34,523 bases of DNA from Streptacidiphilus neutrinimicus. Lineage in GTDB: Bacteria; Actinomycetota; Actinomycetes; Streptomycetales; Streptomycetaceae. Below, one piece after another: positions 7,560-16,048 of the stretch. The stretch lies in NCBI RefSeq assembly GCF_000787815.1, contig NZ_BBPO01000013.1, positions 87,315 to 121,837 of the forward strand. Direction: 5' to 3'. A model generated the notes under the pieces. That model ran no database searches, was not told the origin of the DNA, and worked only from the letters and a program-made list of their open reading frames with translations. Position numbers and translations under genes: made by a program. Numbering within the stretch: position 1 is the first letter of the stretch; each line of letters opens with the position of its first letter.

Positions 7560-8468
7560 TCACGCGGGCCGGCGGCGCCCCACGTAGCGCAGGCCGTTGG
7601 CCCGGATCACGCCCGCGTCGATCGCGGCGCGCTCCTGCTCGGCGGTCACGTCCGCCAGCGCGGTGTGGAAGTACGGGTCCCGCTCCAGCAGCACCGTCTC
7701 GAAGGGCGAGCGCTCCAGCGCGTCCAGCATGGCCGCGCCGCTCAGCAGGCCGTGGCCCTGCGCCCAGCCCTGGAAGTAGTCGTCCCAACTGCCCCCGGCC
7801 TCCTGCCAGCCCTCCCGGTGACCGGCCAGCCACCACGCCGGGGTCCGCGCCGCGTCCTCGCCCGCGTCCCCGTCGTCGATCGCGTCGTCGGTCGCGTCCG
7901 CGTCCGCCTCCTCGGGGAGACGGTCGAAGCACCAGCGCGCCGTGGCCTCGTCGAACTCCTCGCGGGCCCACTCGCGCAGCACCAGCAGTCCGCCCGGCCG
8001 CACCTGCGCGGCGACGGAGGCGAGCAGCGCGTCCAGGTCCTCGACGTGGTGCAGGGAGAGGCACGCGACCACCGCGTCGTAGGGCAGTTGGTCGCCGTCG
8101 GGCTGGTAGTCCTCGTAGCGGCTGCGGGCGAAGCCCGGCTCCTGCGGCGCCTCCGGGTCCACGCCGACGGCCCGGTGGCCCTCGGCGCGCAGCAGCGGAA
8201 CGAAGCCGCCGAGCACGCCGCAGCCGATCTCCAGCACCGAGCCGGGCCCCAGGCCCGCAAGCTGCTCCCGCACGAACGGCCAGACGAAGTCGATCCGCTT
8301 CTGGTCCCCGGGCCGGGGCGCGGCGAACGACAACTCCTCGTCCTCGCCGTGCGCGTGACCATGCCCGTGCGCGTGACCGTGGCCGTGACCGTGGTCGGGG
8401 TCGTGGTCAAGACCGTGCCCGTGGCCATGACCACGGCCCTGGCCGTGACCGTGCTCGCCCTGTGCCAT
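7560..8468 (-). CDS. Class I SAM-dependent methyltransferase with histidine-rich N-terminus
   Basis: 302 residues. Residues about 75-200 form a Rossmann methyltransferase: motif I VLEIGCGVLGG, acidic end of strand 2 AVGVDPEA, DAVVACLSLHHVEDLD, then RPGGLLVLREWAREEFDE. The C-terminal third (WWLAGHREGW, YFQGWAQGHGLL) is typical of uncharacterised actinobacterial methyltransferases. The first 40 residues contain 14 histidines in HGHGH/HAHGHGH runs, a metal-binding-like segment of the kind found in Ni/Zn/Cu chaperones. The enzymatic substrate is unknown. Residues 195-215 add an acidic insertion (ADADATDDAIDDGDAGED). The gene stands alone between ROK and DUF1990 genes on the same strand. Confidence 0.88.
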   Translation of the reverse strand: MAQGEHGHGQGRGHGHGHGLDHDPDHGHGHGHAHGHGHAHGEDEELSFAAPRPGDQKRIDFVWPFVREQLAGLGPGSVLEIGCGVLGGFVPLLRAEGHRAVGVDPEAPQEPGFARSRYEDYQPDGDQLPYDAVVACLSLHHVEDLDALLASVAAQVRPGGLLVLREWAREEFDEATARWCFDRLPEEADADATDDAIDDGDAGEDAARTPAWWLAGHREGWQEAGGSWDDYFQGWAQGHGLLSGAAMLDALERSPFETVLLERDPYFHTALADVTAEQERAAIDAGVIRANGLRYVGRRRPA

Positions 8469-8529
8469 CGCTGCTCCGTCCCTGGTGGTGCGGCCGACGG
8501 TGCTCAGCCTGCCACAGCGCCCGGCCGGT

Positions 8530-9084
8530 TCAGCGTGCCGAGCGCGCGATCCCGCGCAGCACCTGGCCGCAGCGGCGGGCGTAGAGGCGCTGCCCGATCG
8601 GGATCAGCCCGCCGAGCGCCCGCGTCACCCGCCCACCGGGGCGGCTGAACGCGGTGACGTCGAGCCGCACTCCGCCGTCCGGATCGCGCGTGAGCAGGAA
8701 CGCCTCCTCCCCGCACTCGGGGTGGCCGGTGAGGGTGCCGTAGGCCCAGCCGTAGCGGTCCGGCTCGTCGACGACCCACACGATCCGGCAGGGCGCGCGC
8801 ACTACCCCGGCCAGCGTGACCGTCACCTCCGCGCCGACCTCGGCGTGCGGCGCGGAGGCGGTGACGCCGACGGGGAGGCGGCGGTGCATCCGGAAGGTCC
8901 CGAGCGCGTCGGCTGCGGCCAGGAACGCGGCGTCGCCGTGACCGATGCGGACGCGGTAGCGCAGGTGCGAGTAACCGGACGGCAGGCTCGTGTCGGCGAG
9001 ACCGGCCCCGTCGAGGCCGGTGCCGTCGAGGGTGGCGCCGTCGAGGGTGGCGCCGACCTCGGAATAGGTGAACTCGAGCGTCAT
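8530..9084 (-). CDS. DUF1990 family protein
   Basis: 184 residues; the DUF1990 core is seen as YRVRIGHGDAAFLAAADALGTFRMHR, RIVWVVDEPDRYGWAYGTLTGHPECGEEAFLL, and the C-terminal TRALGGLIPIGQRLYARRCGQVLRG. It is probably a soluble lipocalin/START-like fold and has no established function. N-terminal residues 10-27 contain a short repeat (GATLDGATLDGTGLDGAG). The ATG overlaps the upstream PadR stop by four bases (ATGA, 9081-9084), implying translational coupling in one operon. Confidence 0.87.
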   Translation of the reverse strand: MTLEFTYSEVGATLDGATLDGTGLDGAGLADTSLPSGYSHLRYRVRIGHGDAAFLAAADALGTFRMHRRLPVGVTASAPHAEVGAEVTVTLAGVVRAPCRIVWVVDEPDRYGWAYGTLTGHPECGEEAFLLTRDPDGGVRLDVTAFSRPGGRVTRALGGLIPIGQRLYARRCGQVLRGIARSAR

Positions 9085-9644
9085 CCCTCGCCCTCCGCGC
9101 CTTCGTCCTCGGCAAGCTCCGTCAGGGCCGCGTCGACGCGGCCCAGCCACTGGGTCCAGAACCGCTCCATCTCGATGCCGGCCTCCAGGACCAGGTGCTG
9201 CAACCGCGCCTCCGCCGTCTCCCGCCGGTCCGGTGGGAACTGACGGGTCTCCATCGCGCGGTAGGCGTCGAGCTGCGCCGTGTGCGCGTCCAGGTGCCGA
9301 CGCACCTCCGCGCCGACGTCGCCGAGCCCCACGACGGCAGCCGCGCGCAGCCGCAGCGCGAGCGGGTCCCGCAGCTGCCGCGGCGGGTCGCTGCGCGAGA
9401 CCCAGGCCGCGAGCTCGGCGCGCCCCTCCGGCAGCACCTCGTACTCCTTGCGCCGCCCTTGGGCCGGTGGCCCGGGGATCGCCCGGATGAGCCCGGCCTG
9501 CTCCAGCTTGCCGAGCTCCCGGTAGATCTGCTGGTGCGTCGCGGCCCAGAAGAAGCCGATCGACTTGTCGAACCGCCGCGTCAGCTCCAGCCCGGAGGAC
9601 GGCTTCTCCAGCAGGGCGGTGAGGATGGCGTGGGGCAGCGACAT
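9081..9644 (-). CDS. PadR family transcriptional regulator
   Basis: 187 residues. The N-terminal winged helix is the PadR type (ILTALLEKPSSGLELTRRFDKSIGFFWAATHQQIYRELGKLEQAGLIR, wing GRRKEYEVLPEGR), followed by a coiled-coil dimerisation half (residues about 85-175) as in subfamily-2 PadR proteins. These repress nearby transporter or stress genes. It lies 32 bp downstream of the ABC permease and is coupled to the DUF1990 gene, so it probably belongs to the ABC operon and autoregulates it. A palindrome spans its start codon. Confidence 0.92.
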   Translation of the reverse strand: MSLPHAILTALLEKPSSGLELTRRFDKSIGFFWAATHQQIYRELGKLEQAGLIRAIPGPPAQGRRKEYEVLPEGRAELAAWVSRSDPPRQLRDPLALRLRAAAVVGLGDVGAEVRRHLDAHTAQLDAYRAMETRQFPPDRRETAEARLQHLVLEAGIEMERFWTQWLGRVDAALTELAEDEGAEGEG

Positions 9645-9663
9645 GCCCCGATCCTAGGGGCAT
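9643..9663 (-). promoter_or_regulatory. Inverted repeat over the padR-type gene start
   Basis: ATGCCCC-GATCCTA-GGGGCAT is a perfect 7-bp inverted repeat spanning the start codon and ribosome-binding site of the PadR gene, in the 32-bp gap after the ABC permease. It may be the regulator's own operator or an mRNA hairpin masking the start. Confidence 0.4.
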
Positions 9664-9676
9664 GCCGCCGAGCGGC

Positions 9677-10546
9677 TCAGACGTCGCGGCGGCGGACCAC
9701 CCATACCGCGAGCAGGACCGCGGCCAGCGGCCAGACCAGGTAGTCCAGCCAGGAGCCGGTGATCGTCGCCGGGTAGAAGCCCGGCCGCTCCGACGCCGTC
9801 CAGACCTCGGTGAGCCGGCCGAAGGCCGAGACCGGAAAGACGTGCCGGACGTCGGCGGACCACTGCTTGGTCTGCGAGAAGAACTGCGGCAGCAGCAGCA
9901 CCACGAAGGCCAGGATCCCGATCGTGCCGCCCGCGTGCCGCACCAGCGTGCCGATGCCGAGGCCGACCAGCGCGCAGACCGGCGCCACCGTCGCCGCCGC
10001 CACCAGCGCGCGGGGCACGCCCGCGTAGCCGAGGGCGATCGTGGCGTGCCGTCCGCTGAGGATGCCCTGGGCGATCGCGTAGGAGCCGAGCGCGCAGACC
10101 CAGCCGGCCGCCGTCCACACCGCCGCCTGCACGACCGCCTTGGCCAGCACCACCGAGCCGCGCGCCGGGACCGCGACCGTGGTGGTGCGGATCAGCCCGC
10201 TGCCGTACTCACCGGCCATCGCCAGCGCGCCCAGCGCCCCGGCCGCCAGCATGACGACCACGTAGCCCTCCAGCGGCCAGGAGTCGTGGACGGCGAAGAG
10301 GTGCGGGGCCGCCTTCTCCAGCGGGCCGTAGTTGGGCCAGTTGTCGTAGTCGGCCATGGCGGCGGCGGCCGCCGCGCCCCAGGGGACGAGGATCGCGACA
10401 AGCAGCGTCCACCAGGTCGAACGCAGCGACCGGAACTTGATCCACTCCGCGCCGACCAGGTCGAGGAAACGGGGGCGGACAGAGGCGGCGGTGCCGGGGA
10501 GGGCCGGCGCGGTCCCGGCCCGCCCGGGTGAGGTGACGGTGCTCAT
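9677..10546 (-). CDS. ABC-2 type transporter permease
   Basis: 289 residues with six hydrophobic segments after a cytoplasmic N-terminus (LVGAEWIKFRSLRSTWWTLLVA, typical of ABC-2 permeases). The pattern AGEYGSGLIRTTTVAVPARGSVVLAKA is a standard actinobacterial ABC-2 signature. It pairs with the ATPase encoded just upstream: the ATPase stop and the permease ATG overlap as ATGA (10543-10546). Together they form an exporter; the substrate (drug, lipid or peptide) is unknown. The facing two-component system may control it. Confidence 0.92.
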   Translation of the reverse strand: MSTVTSPGRAGTAPALPGTAASVRPRFLDLVGAEWIKFRSLRSTWWTLLVAILVPWGAAAAAAMADYDNWPNYGPLEKAAPHLFAVHDSWPLEGYVVVMLAAGALGALAMAGEYGSGLIRTTTVAVPARGSVVLAKAVVQAAVWTAAGWVCALGSYAIAQGILSGRHATIALGYAGVPRALVAAATVAPVCALVGLGIGTLVRHAGGTIGILAFVVLLLPQFFSQTKQWSADVRHVFPVSAFGRLTEVWTASERPGFYPATITGSWLDYLVWPLAAVLLAVWVVRRRDV

Positions 10547-11463
10547 CGGCTCTGCCCTGCCAGGTACTCGACGCGGTCGGCGGTCAGTTCCATGAAGGCC
10601 TCCTCCAACGAGGCTGAGCGGGTCGCGAGTTCGTGCAGAATCACGCGGTTGTCGAAGGCCAGCGCGCCGATCCGCTCGGCCGACAGGCCGACGACCCGCA
10701 GGGCCTCGGCGCCCGCGTGGCCCTCCGGTGCGACCTCGGCGCCGGCCGCGACCAGCACCGCCGTCAGCTCGGCCGCCTGCGGCGTGCGGACCAGGACGCT
10801 GTGCCGGGTGGAGCGCGCCGCGAACTCCCGTAGCGGCTCGGCGGCGACGAGCCGCCCGCGGCCGATGACGACGAGCTCGTCGGCGGTGTTCTCCATCTCC
10901 GTCATGAGGTGGCTGGAGAGGAAGACGGTGCGGCCCTCCCCCGCGAGGCGGCGGAAGAGCCTCCGCACCCACATCACGCCCTCGGGGTCCATGCCGTTGA
11001 TCGGCTCGTCGAACATCAGCACCGGCGGGTCGCCGAGCAGGGCCGTGGCGATGCCGAGGCGCTGCTTCATCCCGAGCGAGAAGCCGCCGACGCGGCGTCG
11101 CGCGGCGTCGGTCAGGCCGACTTCGTCCAGCACCTCGCCGACCCGGCGGCCCGGGATGCCGTTGCTGCGGGCCAGCGCCCGCAGATGGGCCTCGGCGCTG
11201 CGGCCCGGATGCACGTGGTGGGCGTCGAGCAGCGCGCCGACGTGCCGCAGCCCGCGCGGATGGTCGGCGAAGCGCACGCCGCTCACCGTCGCGCCTCCCG
11301 AGGTGGGCGCGTCCAGGCCGAGGATCAGCCGCAGGGTCGTGGTCTTGCCGGCCCCGTTGGGCCCGAGGAAGCCGGTCACCTGCCCCGGACGGACGGTGAA
11401 GCTCAGGGCGTCGACGGCGGTCTTGTCCCCGTAGCGCTTGGTCAGCTCATGGACTTCGATCAT
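10543..11463 (-). CDS. ABC transporter ATP-binding protein
   Basis: 306 residues. Walker A GPNGAGKT (34-41), ABC signature FSLGMKQRLG (about 128-137), Walker B VLMFDEP (148-154) with the D-loop NGMDPEG and the switch His in LSSHLMTEME. The C-terminal about 90 residues form the extra domain common in DrrA-type exporter ATPases. The start MIEVHELTKRYG at 11463 was chosen over upstream starts because the family begins here. It is first gene of the leftward operon ATPase-permease-PadR-DUF1990 and diverges from the sensor kinase across 133 bp. Confidence 0.94.
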   Translation of the reverse strand: MIEVHELTKRYGDKTAVDALSFTVRPGQVTGFLGPNGAGKTTTLRLILGLDAPTSGGATVSGVRFADHPRGLRHVGALLDAHHVHPGRSAEAHLRALARSNGIPGRRVGEVLDEVGLTDAARRRVGGFSLGMKQRLGIATALLGDPPVLMFDEPINGMDPEGVMWVRRLFRRLAGEGRTVFLSSHLMTEMENTADELVVIGRGRLVAAEPLREFAARSTRHSVLVRTPQAAELTAVLVAAGAEVAPEGHAGAEALRVVGLSAERIGALAFDNRVILHELATRSASLEEAFMELTADRVEYLAGQSR

Positions 11464-11596
11464 GCCGTCCACGGTGCCGGGCGGGCGGCGTCGTCCGCAT
11501 CGGACCGGCGGCGGCAACGCGGGGCGGGCGAGGTAGCCCGCAGGAGTAATCCCGCAGGTCGATGCCGGGCCCCGGACCCGCCGTTACGCTCGACGC

Positions 11597-13003
11597 ATGA
11601 CCGCCGCGCCTCGTCCTCCGCTGCTCTCCCGCGTGCCCTCCGGCGTGTGGGCGGGCCTCGCACAGACCATGGTGACGCTGCTGGTCGTCCTCTTCGTGGT
11701 GAACCTGGCCCCGGATCCGTTGAACACCCGCAACGGCGCGGAGCACCAGGGGCCCATGACGGTGGCCCTGTGGATCGCGCTGGGCTCCCTGCTGCTGCGG
11801 CGCTACCCGCGCACCAGCATGGGGCTGCTGCTCGGACTCGTCCTGTACACGAGCACGATGGCGGACTACCCCGTCGAGGTCCTCGCCCTGCAGCAGACGC
11901 TGCCCGCGCAGTTGGCCCTCTGCTACATCTGCGCCACCCAGCCGCGGAGCGTCAGCACCCCGGCGGCGGTGATGGCCTACACGACGCTGATCGGCTACGA
12001 ACTCGGCCGCGTCGCGGAGGGCCTGACCTTCTCCCGGATCTACAACCTGCTGCCGCTGCTGCTGATCCTGGTGCTGGCGCAGCTGATCGGCGGCTCGATC
12101 CGCACCCGGCGCATCTTCGCCGCCGCGAGCCGCGCGCAGGCCACCGAGCAGGCCATCACCGAGGAGCGCCTGCGGATCGCCCGCGAGCTGCACGACATGG
12201 TCGCGCACAGCATCGGCATCATCGCCATCCAGGCGGGCGTCGGCAGCCGGGTCCTGGACAGCCAGCCGGAGGAGGCGCGCGCCGCCCTGCAGGCCATCGA
12301 GGTGACCAGCCGGGAGACCCTGTCCGGCCTGCGGCGCACGCTGGTGGCGCTGCGTCAGGCCGATCCCGAGCCCGGCAGCCTGCTCGCCCCGCTCGCCCCC
12401 GCGCCTGGTCTCGACGACGTCGAGAAACTCGCCGCGACCACGACCGAGGCGGGCGTCCGGGTCGACGTCGCCTGGCACGGCGAGCGCCGTCCGCTGCCCG
12501 GCGACATCGACCTGTCCGCGTTCCGCATCGTGCAGGAGGCCGTCACCAACGTGGTCCGCCACTCCGGCGCCCGCTGCTGCCGGGTGTCGATCGACTACGG
12601 GGCTGAGCAGTTGGCGCTGGAGATCGTGGACGACGGCCGCACCGGCTCACCCGGCGGCCCGCATGCGTCGCCGCCGTACGCGTCCCACGGATCCGGGTTC
12701 GGGATCACCGGCATGCGCGAGCGGGTCAGCCTGCTGCACGGTGAGTTCGGCGCGGGTCCGCGCCCGGAGGGCGGCTTCCGGGTCGCCGCCCGCCTGCCGC
12801 TGCCGCGCGGCAAGGAGGCCGGTGATCGACCCGCCGAGCCCGCAGGGACTGCCCAGTCTGCCGAGACCGCCCTGCACACCGAGCCCGCCGTGCACACCGA
12901 GCCCACCGCGCCCGCCGAGCCCGCCGAGCCCGCCGTGCACACCGAGCCCGCCGGGCCGGCCGAGCCCGCCCGGCAGGCCGGGGCGACGGCTGCCGCCGGG
13001 TGA
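11597..13003 (+). CDS. Two-component sensor histidine kinase, NarL/DesK type
   Basis: 468 residues. Several hydrophobic segments (residues about 15-165) form the membrane sensor. The dimerisation domain HisKA_3 contains the phospho-acceptor His199 in RIARELHDMVAHS; the HATPase domain follows (FRIVQEAVTNVVRHSGA, LEIVDDG, GFGITGMRERV). After the kinase core there is an unusual tail of about 60 residues rich in HTEP/PAEP repeats (AVHTEPTAPAEPAEPAVHTEPAG), probably disordered. The response-regulator gene follows 53 bp later. The pair diverges from an ABC exporter operon, a common arrangement in which the kinase senses cell-envelope stress or an antibiotic. Confidence 0.93.
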   Translation: MTAAPRPPLLSRVPSGVWAGLAQTMVTLLVVLFVVNLAPDPLNTRNGAEHQGPMTVALWIALGSLLLRRYPRTSMGLLLGLVLYTSTMADYPVEVLALQQTLPAQLALCYICATQPRSVSTPAAVMAYTTLIGYELGRVAEGLTFSRIYNLLPLLLILVLAQLIGGSIRTRRIFAAASRAQATEQAITEERLRIARELHDMVAHSIGIIAIQAGVGSRVLDSQPEEARAALQAIEVTSRETLSGLRRTLVALRQADPEPGSLLAPLAPAPGLDDVEKLAATTTEAGVRVDVAWHGERRPLPGDIDLSAFRIVQEAVTNVVRHSGARCCRVSIDYGAEQLALEIVDDGRTGSPGGPHASPPYASHGSGFGITGMRERVSLLHGEFGAGPRPEGGFRVAARLPLPRGKEAGDRPAEPAGTAQSAETALHTEPAVHTEPTAPAEPAEPAVHTEPAGPAEPARQAGATAAAG

Positions 13004-13056
13004 CCGGAGCTGAGATGATCAAGAGTGCCGAGATGGTCAACACACGTGAGGACGGT

Positions 13057-13740
13057 ATGAGCGACGCCCCCGCCGAGATCCGGATCCTGCTCGCCGACGA
13101 CCAGCCCCTGGTCCGTTCGGGCCTGCGGGTGCTGATCAACGACAACCCGGACCTCCAGGTCGTCGCCGAGGCCGGCAGCGGCGGCGAGGCCGTCGCCCTG
13201 GCCGCCAGCGTGAAGCCGGACGTCGCGGTGCTCGACATCCGCATGCCCGGCATGGACGGCATCGAGGCCGCCCGCCGCATCGTCGAGTCGCCGGACGCGC
13301 CGCGCGTCCTGATGCTCACCACCTTCGACGACGACGACTACGTCTACGGCGCGCTGCGCGCCGGCGCCTCGGGGTTCCTGGTCAAGGACATGGCCCTGGA
13401 GGAGATCCTCAGCGCCATCCGCGTGGTCGCCGCGGGCGACGCCCTCATCGCCCCGAGCGTCACCCGCCGCCTCATCGCGGAGTTCGCCAGCCGCCCCGAC
13501 CGCTCCGGCCCCGCCGGCTCCCCGGTCCGCAAACTGGCGGGCGTCACGGAGCGCGAGGCCGAGGTGCTGACCCTGGTCGGACGCGGCCTCAGCAACAGCG
13601 AGATCGCGGAGACGCTGGTCATCAGCGTGGCGACGGCCAAGTCGCACGTGGCCCGGCTGCTGACGAAGCTGGACGCGCGGGACCGGGTGCAGTTGGTGAT
13701 CCTGGCGTACGAGGCGGGGCTGGTCTCCACGCGCGGGTAG
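13057..13740 (+). CDS. LuxR/NarL family response regulator
   Basis: 227 residues from the ATG at 13057, which has GAGGA 5 nt upstream; an alternative GTG at 13000 overlaps the kinase stop. The receiver domain has acidic pocket Asp14/Asp15, phosphorylation site Asp60 (VAVLDIRMPG), Thr in LMLTTFD and Lys110 (FLVKD). The C-terminal LuxR helix-turn-helix is TEREAEVLTLVGRGLSNSEIAETLVISVATAKSHVARLLTKL. It is the partner of the upstream kinase and probably activates or represses the divergent ABC operon. Confidence 0.94.
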   Translation: MSDAPAEIRILLADDQPLVRSGLRVLINDNPDLQVVAEAGSGGEAVALAASVKPDVAVLDIRMPGMDGIEAARRIVESPDAPRVLMLTTFDDDDYVYGALRAGASGFLVKDMALEEILSAIRVVAAGDALIAPSVTRRLIAEFASRPDRSGPAGSPVRKLAGVTEREAEVLTLVGRGLSNSEIAETLVISVATAKSHVARLLTKLDARDRVQLVILAYEAGLVSTRG

Positions 13741-13870
13741 CGCGGGCAGCGCGGGCAGCGCGGGCAGCGGGAAGCGACCGGACGCGCGGGGTCGGGCGCA
13801 GGACGCGGGGTCGGGCGCAGGACGCGCGGGGTGGGCCGCAGGACGCGCGGGGCCGCCAGACGCGCGGCCG
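13739..13870 (+). repeat. G+C-rich tandem repeats after the response regulator
   Basis: Four copies of a 9-bp CGCGGGCAG-type unit directly follow the stop codon, then about four imperfect copies of GCAGGACGCGCGGGGTSGG (19-20 bp). They fill the gap to the convergent ligase gene. This looks like replication-slippage DNA; there is no coding sense and no clear hairpin terminator beyond the high GC. Confidence 0.6.
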
Positions 13871-13906
13871 TGGCCTGCGGACGCGGTGTGCTCCCGCGGC
13901 CCGACC

Positions 13907-14884
13907 TCACTGCGGGGTGACCTCCCGGAGCCCCTTCCACACGGGTGCCCGGAAGATCCCACCGGCCGTCAGTTCCTGGTACTCGACCTCCGCCGTCAGC
14001 GCGGGCGTGGCCCAGTGCACCGTGGAGTCCGGCCTGCCCAGATCCGCCGGCGTCCCGAGGAACGGGGAGACGTCCGTCTCCAGATGCCGGAGCAGCACCA
14101 GCAGGTCCTCGCCCTCGTGCACGCCGATACCGGAGCCCACCGCGCCGAGGTAGCGCAGGAGGCCGTCCCGTCCCCGCTCGGGAACTCCTGCCAGCACGCT
14201 GCGCAGGCGTCCGCGCTCGTCCGCCAGCCATCCGCCCAACCGGACGTCCATGCTCTGGCGGTGCTTGTGCTTGATCCACGCCCGCGAGCGCCGGCCCGGC
14301 TCGTAGGCGGAGTCGAGCCGCTTCGCGACGATGCCCTCGATGCCGTAGGCCTCCGTCCACTCCACGGCCGAGCGGAGGTCGCCGAGCCAGGCGGGCGGGG
14401 TCCGCACGGGACCGTGCTCCTGGTCGAGCGGGAGCTGGAGCAGCTTCGCCCGGCGGGCGGTATAGGGCAGCCGGGTGAGGTCGTGGCCGTCCAGGTTGAG
14501 CAGGTCGAAGACCATCAGCGTCACGGGCGTCGAGTGCCGTGCCGCCTGGATCTGCGACGGGCGGCGCAGGCTCATCCGCTCCTGGAGCGCGCCGAAGCTC
14601 GGCGCACCGTTCAGGCCGAGAGCCACCACCTCGCCGTCCAGGACCGCGGCCTGCTCGCCCAACGCCTCTGCCACGGCGATGAGTTCGGGGAACCGCTCGG
14701 TCGCCTCGCCGCCGGTGCGGGACCGGACGTGGACGCTGCCGTCGCCGGGGACGTAGACGAGGACGCGCATGCCGTCCCATTTGACCTCGGCCGCCCAGTG
14801 CGCCTCGTCCCGCGGCAACGGCGCGGTCGTCGCCAGCATCGGCGAGGAGACCGGGAGGGCGATGGGGGTGCGGGCACGGGACAT
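13907..14884 (-). CDS. ATP-dependent DNA ligase (LigD ligase-domain/LigC type)
   Basis: 325 residues. Nucleotidyltransferase motif I EVKWDGMR has the AMP-accepting Lys35; motif III is seen as LMVFDLLNLDG, motif IV as EGIVAKRL, motif V as RAWIKHKH. A C-terminal OB-fold follows (RLGGWLADERGRLRSVLAGV to VEYQELTAGGIFRAPVWKGLRE). It seals nicks with ATP and, with Ku and the polymerase next door, forms a non-homologous end-joining set. It lies 14 bp downstream of the Ku gene on the same strand. In mycobacteria ligase and polymerase are fused in LigD; here they are separate proteins. Confidence 0.92.
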   Translation of the reverse strand: MSRARTPIALPVSSPMLATTAPLPRDEAHWAAEVKWDGMRVLVYVPGDGSVHVRSRTGGEATERFPELIAVAEALGEQAAVLDGEVVALGLNGAPSFGALQERMSLRRPSQIQAARHSTPVTLMVFDLLNLDGHDLTRLPYTARRAKLLQLPLDQEHGPVRTPPAWLGDLRSAVEWTEAYGIEGIVAKRLDSAYEPGRRSRAWIKHKHRQSMDVRLGGWLADERGRLRSVLAGVPERGRDGLLRYLGAVGSGIGVHEGEDLLVLLRHLETDVSPFLGTPADLGRPDSTVHWATPALTAEVEYQELTAGGIFRAPVWKGLREVTPQ

Positions 14885-14898
14885 GACGGGCCGTCGGC

Positions 14899-15996
14899 TC
14901 AGGAGGCGCGCCGCGGCGCGGTCTTGCGGGCGGTGGACGCGGTCTTCTTGGCCGCGGCCTTCTTCGTCGCGGCCTTGCTCGCCGTGCTCTTCGTCGCCGT
15001 GCTCTTCGTTGCCGTGCTCTTCGTCGCCGTGCTCTTGCTCGCGGTGGCCTTCGCCGCTGTGCTCTTCTTCGCGGCCGGTTCCTTGCCGGTCTGCTTCTCC
15101 CCGGTCCGCTTCGTCGATTCGGCGCGCTTGCGCGCCTTCGGCGCCGAAGCCTCCTCCGCGCCCTCCTCCGACTCCTCCTCGCCCGACTCCTCCTCACCGG
15201 GCACTGCCTCGCCGCGGCTCGCCTTCGCGGCGGCGACGCTGGAGCGGAGCGCGGCCATCAGGTCGATGACCTCCGCGCCGCCCTCGGCCGCCGGCGCGGG
15301 GGCCGGAGTCGCGCCGTGGGCCTTGGCGTCCAGCAGGTCCTCCAGAGCGACCGCGTACTGGTCCTTCTCGGCGTCCAGGTCGAAGTCCTCGGAGAGGGTG
15401 TCCATCAGCGAGCGGGCCATCGCCAGCTCCTGCGGGCGCAGCGTCGCGTCCCCCTCCGGGGCGAGGCCCTCGCGCGAGCGGATCTCGTCGGGCCAGCGCA
15501 TGGTCTGCAGCACCAGCAGGTCATCCTGGACGCGCAGCACCGCGAGCGACTCGCGCGAGCGCATGGTGACCTTGGTGACGGCCACCAGGCCCGAGTCGCG
15601 CATCGCCTCGCGCAGCAGCACGTACGGCTTGGCGGGGGCCTTGTCGCCGAGACCGACGTAGTAGGGGCTGTCCCAGCGCAGCGGATCGATCCGCTCGGCG
15701 GGGAGGAAGGCCACCACGTCGATGATCTTCTTGCTGGGCACGGGGAGGGTCGCGAGGTCCTCGTCGGTCAGCACCACGACGCCGCCGTCGGGCGTGTCCC
15801 AGCCGCGTGCGATCTCGCCGTACTCGACCTCGCGGTCCTCCGCCTCGCAGAAGCGCTTGAGCCGGACGCGTGAACCGTCCTCGCGGTGCACCTGGTGGAG
15901 CACCGGACCGGAGTGCGTCTCGGTGGCGGGATAGAGCTTGACCGGTACGGCGACCAGACCGAACGTGATGCTGCCCGTCCAGACGCTGCGAGGCAT
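14899..15996 (-). CDS. ku: Ku homodimeric DNA end-binding protein
   Basis: 365 residues. The Ku core (residues about 1-255) begins MPRSVWTGSITFGLVAVPVKLYPAT and contains RLKRFCEAEDREVEYGEIARGW and the SLMDTLSEDFD region of bacterial Ku. The protein rings double-strand ends and recruits LigD-type enzymes. A C-terminal extension of over 100 residues starts with a Glu-rich stretch and ends in Lys/Ala/Ser/Thr repeats (KSTATKST repeats, KKAAAKK), resembling the lysine-rich DNA-binding tails known from other actinobacterial Ku proteins. The start at 15996 has AAAGG 8 nt before it. First gene of the ku-ligase operon, divergent from the polymerase gene. Confidence 0.95.
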   Translation of the reverse strand: MPRSVWTGSITFGLVAVPVKLYPATETHSGPVLHQVHREDGSRVRLKRFCEAEDREVEYGEIARGWDTPDGGVVVLTDEDLATLPVPSKKIIDVVAFLPAERIDPLRWDSPYYVGLGDKAPAKPYVLLREAMRDSGLVAVTKVTMRSRESLAVLRVQDDLLVLQTMRWPDEIRSREGLAPEGDATLRPQELAMARSLMDTLSEDFDLDAEKDQYAVALEDLLDAKAHGATPAPAPAAEGGAEVIDLMAALRSSVAAAKASRGEAVPGEEESGEEESEEGAEEASAPKARKRAESTKRTGEKQTGKEPAAKKSTAAKATASKSTATKSTATKSTATKSTASKAATKKAAAKKTASTARKTAPRRAS

Positions 15997-16048
15997 GGGG
16001 TGAACCTTTCGCGGGGTGCCGACCTCTCGTGGGGGGTATTGACACGTT

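Noticed and set aside
6508-8064. ROK kinase fused to an upstream 200-residue domain
   Set aside because: The added part is an out-of-frame shadow of the methyltransferase gene; the start at 7440 has a proper ribosome-binding site.
13739-13870. Structured RNA or terminator array
   Set aside because: Repeats are direct and G-rich on one strand without clear paired arms.
13344-15197. 617-residue minus-strand frame over the response regulator and ligase
   Set aside because: Low-complexity Arg-rich shadow; the real genes in this region have clear motifs in other frames.
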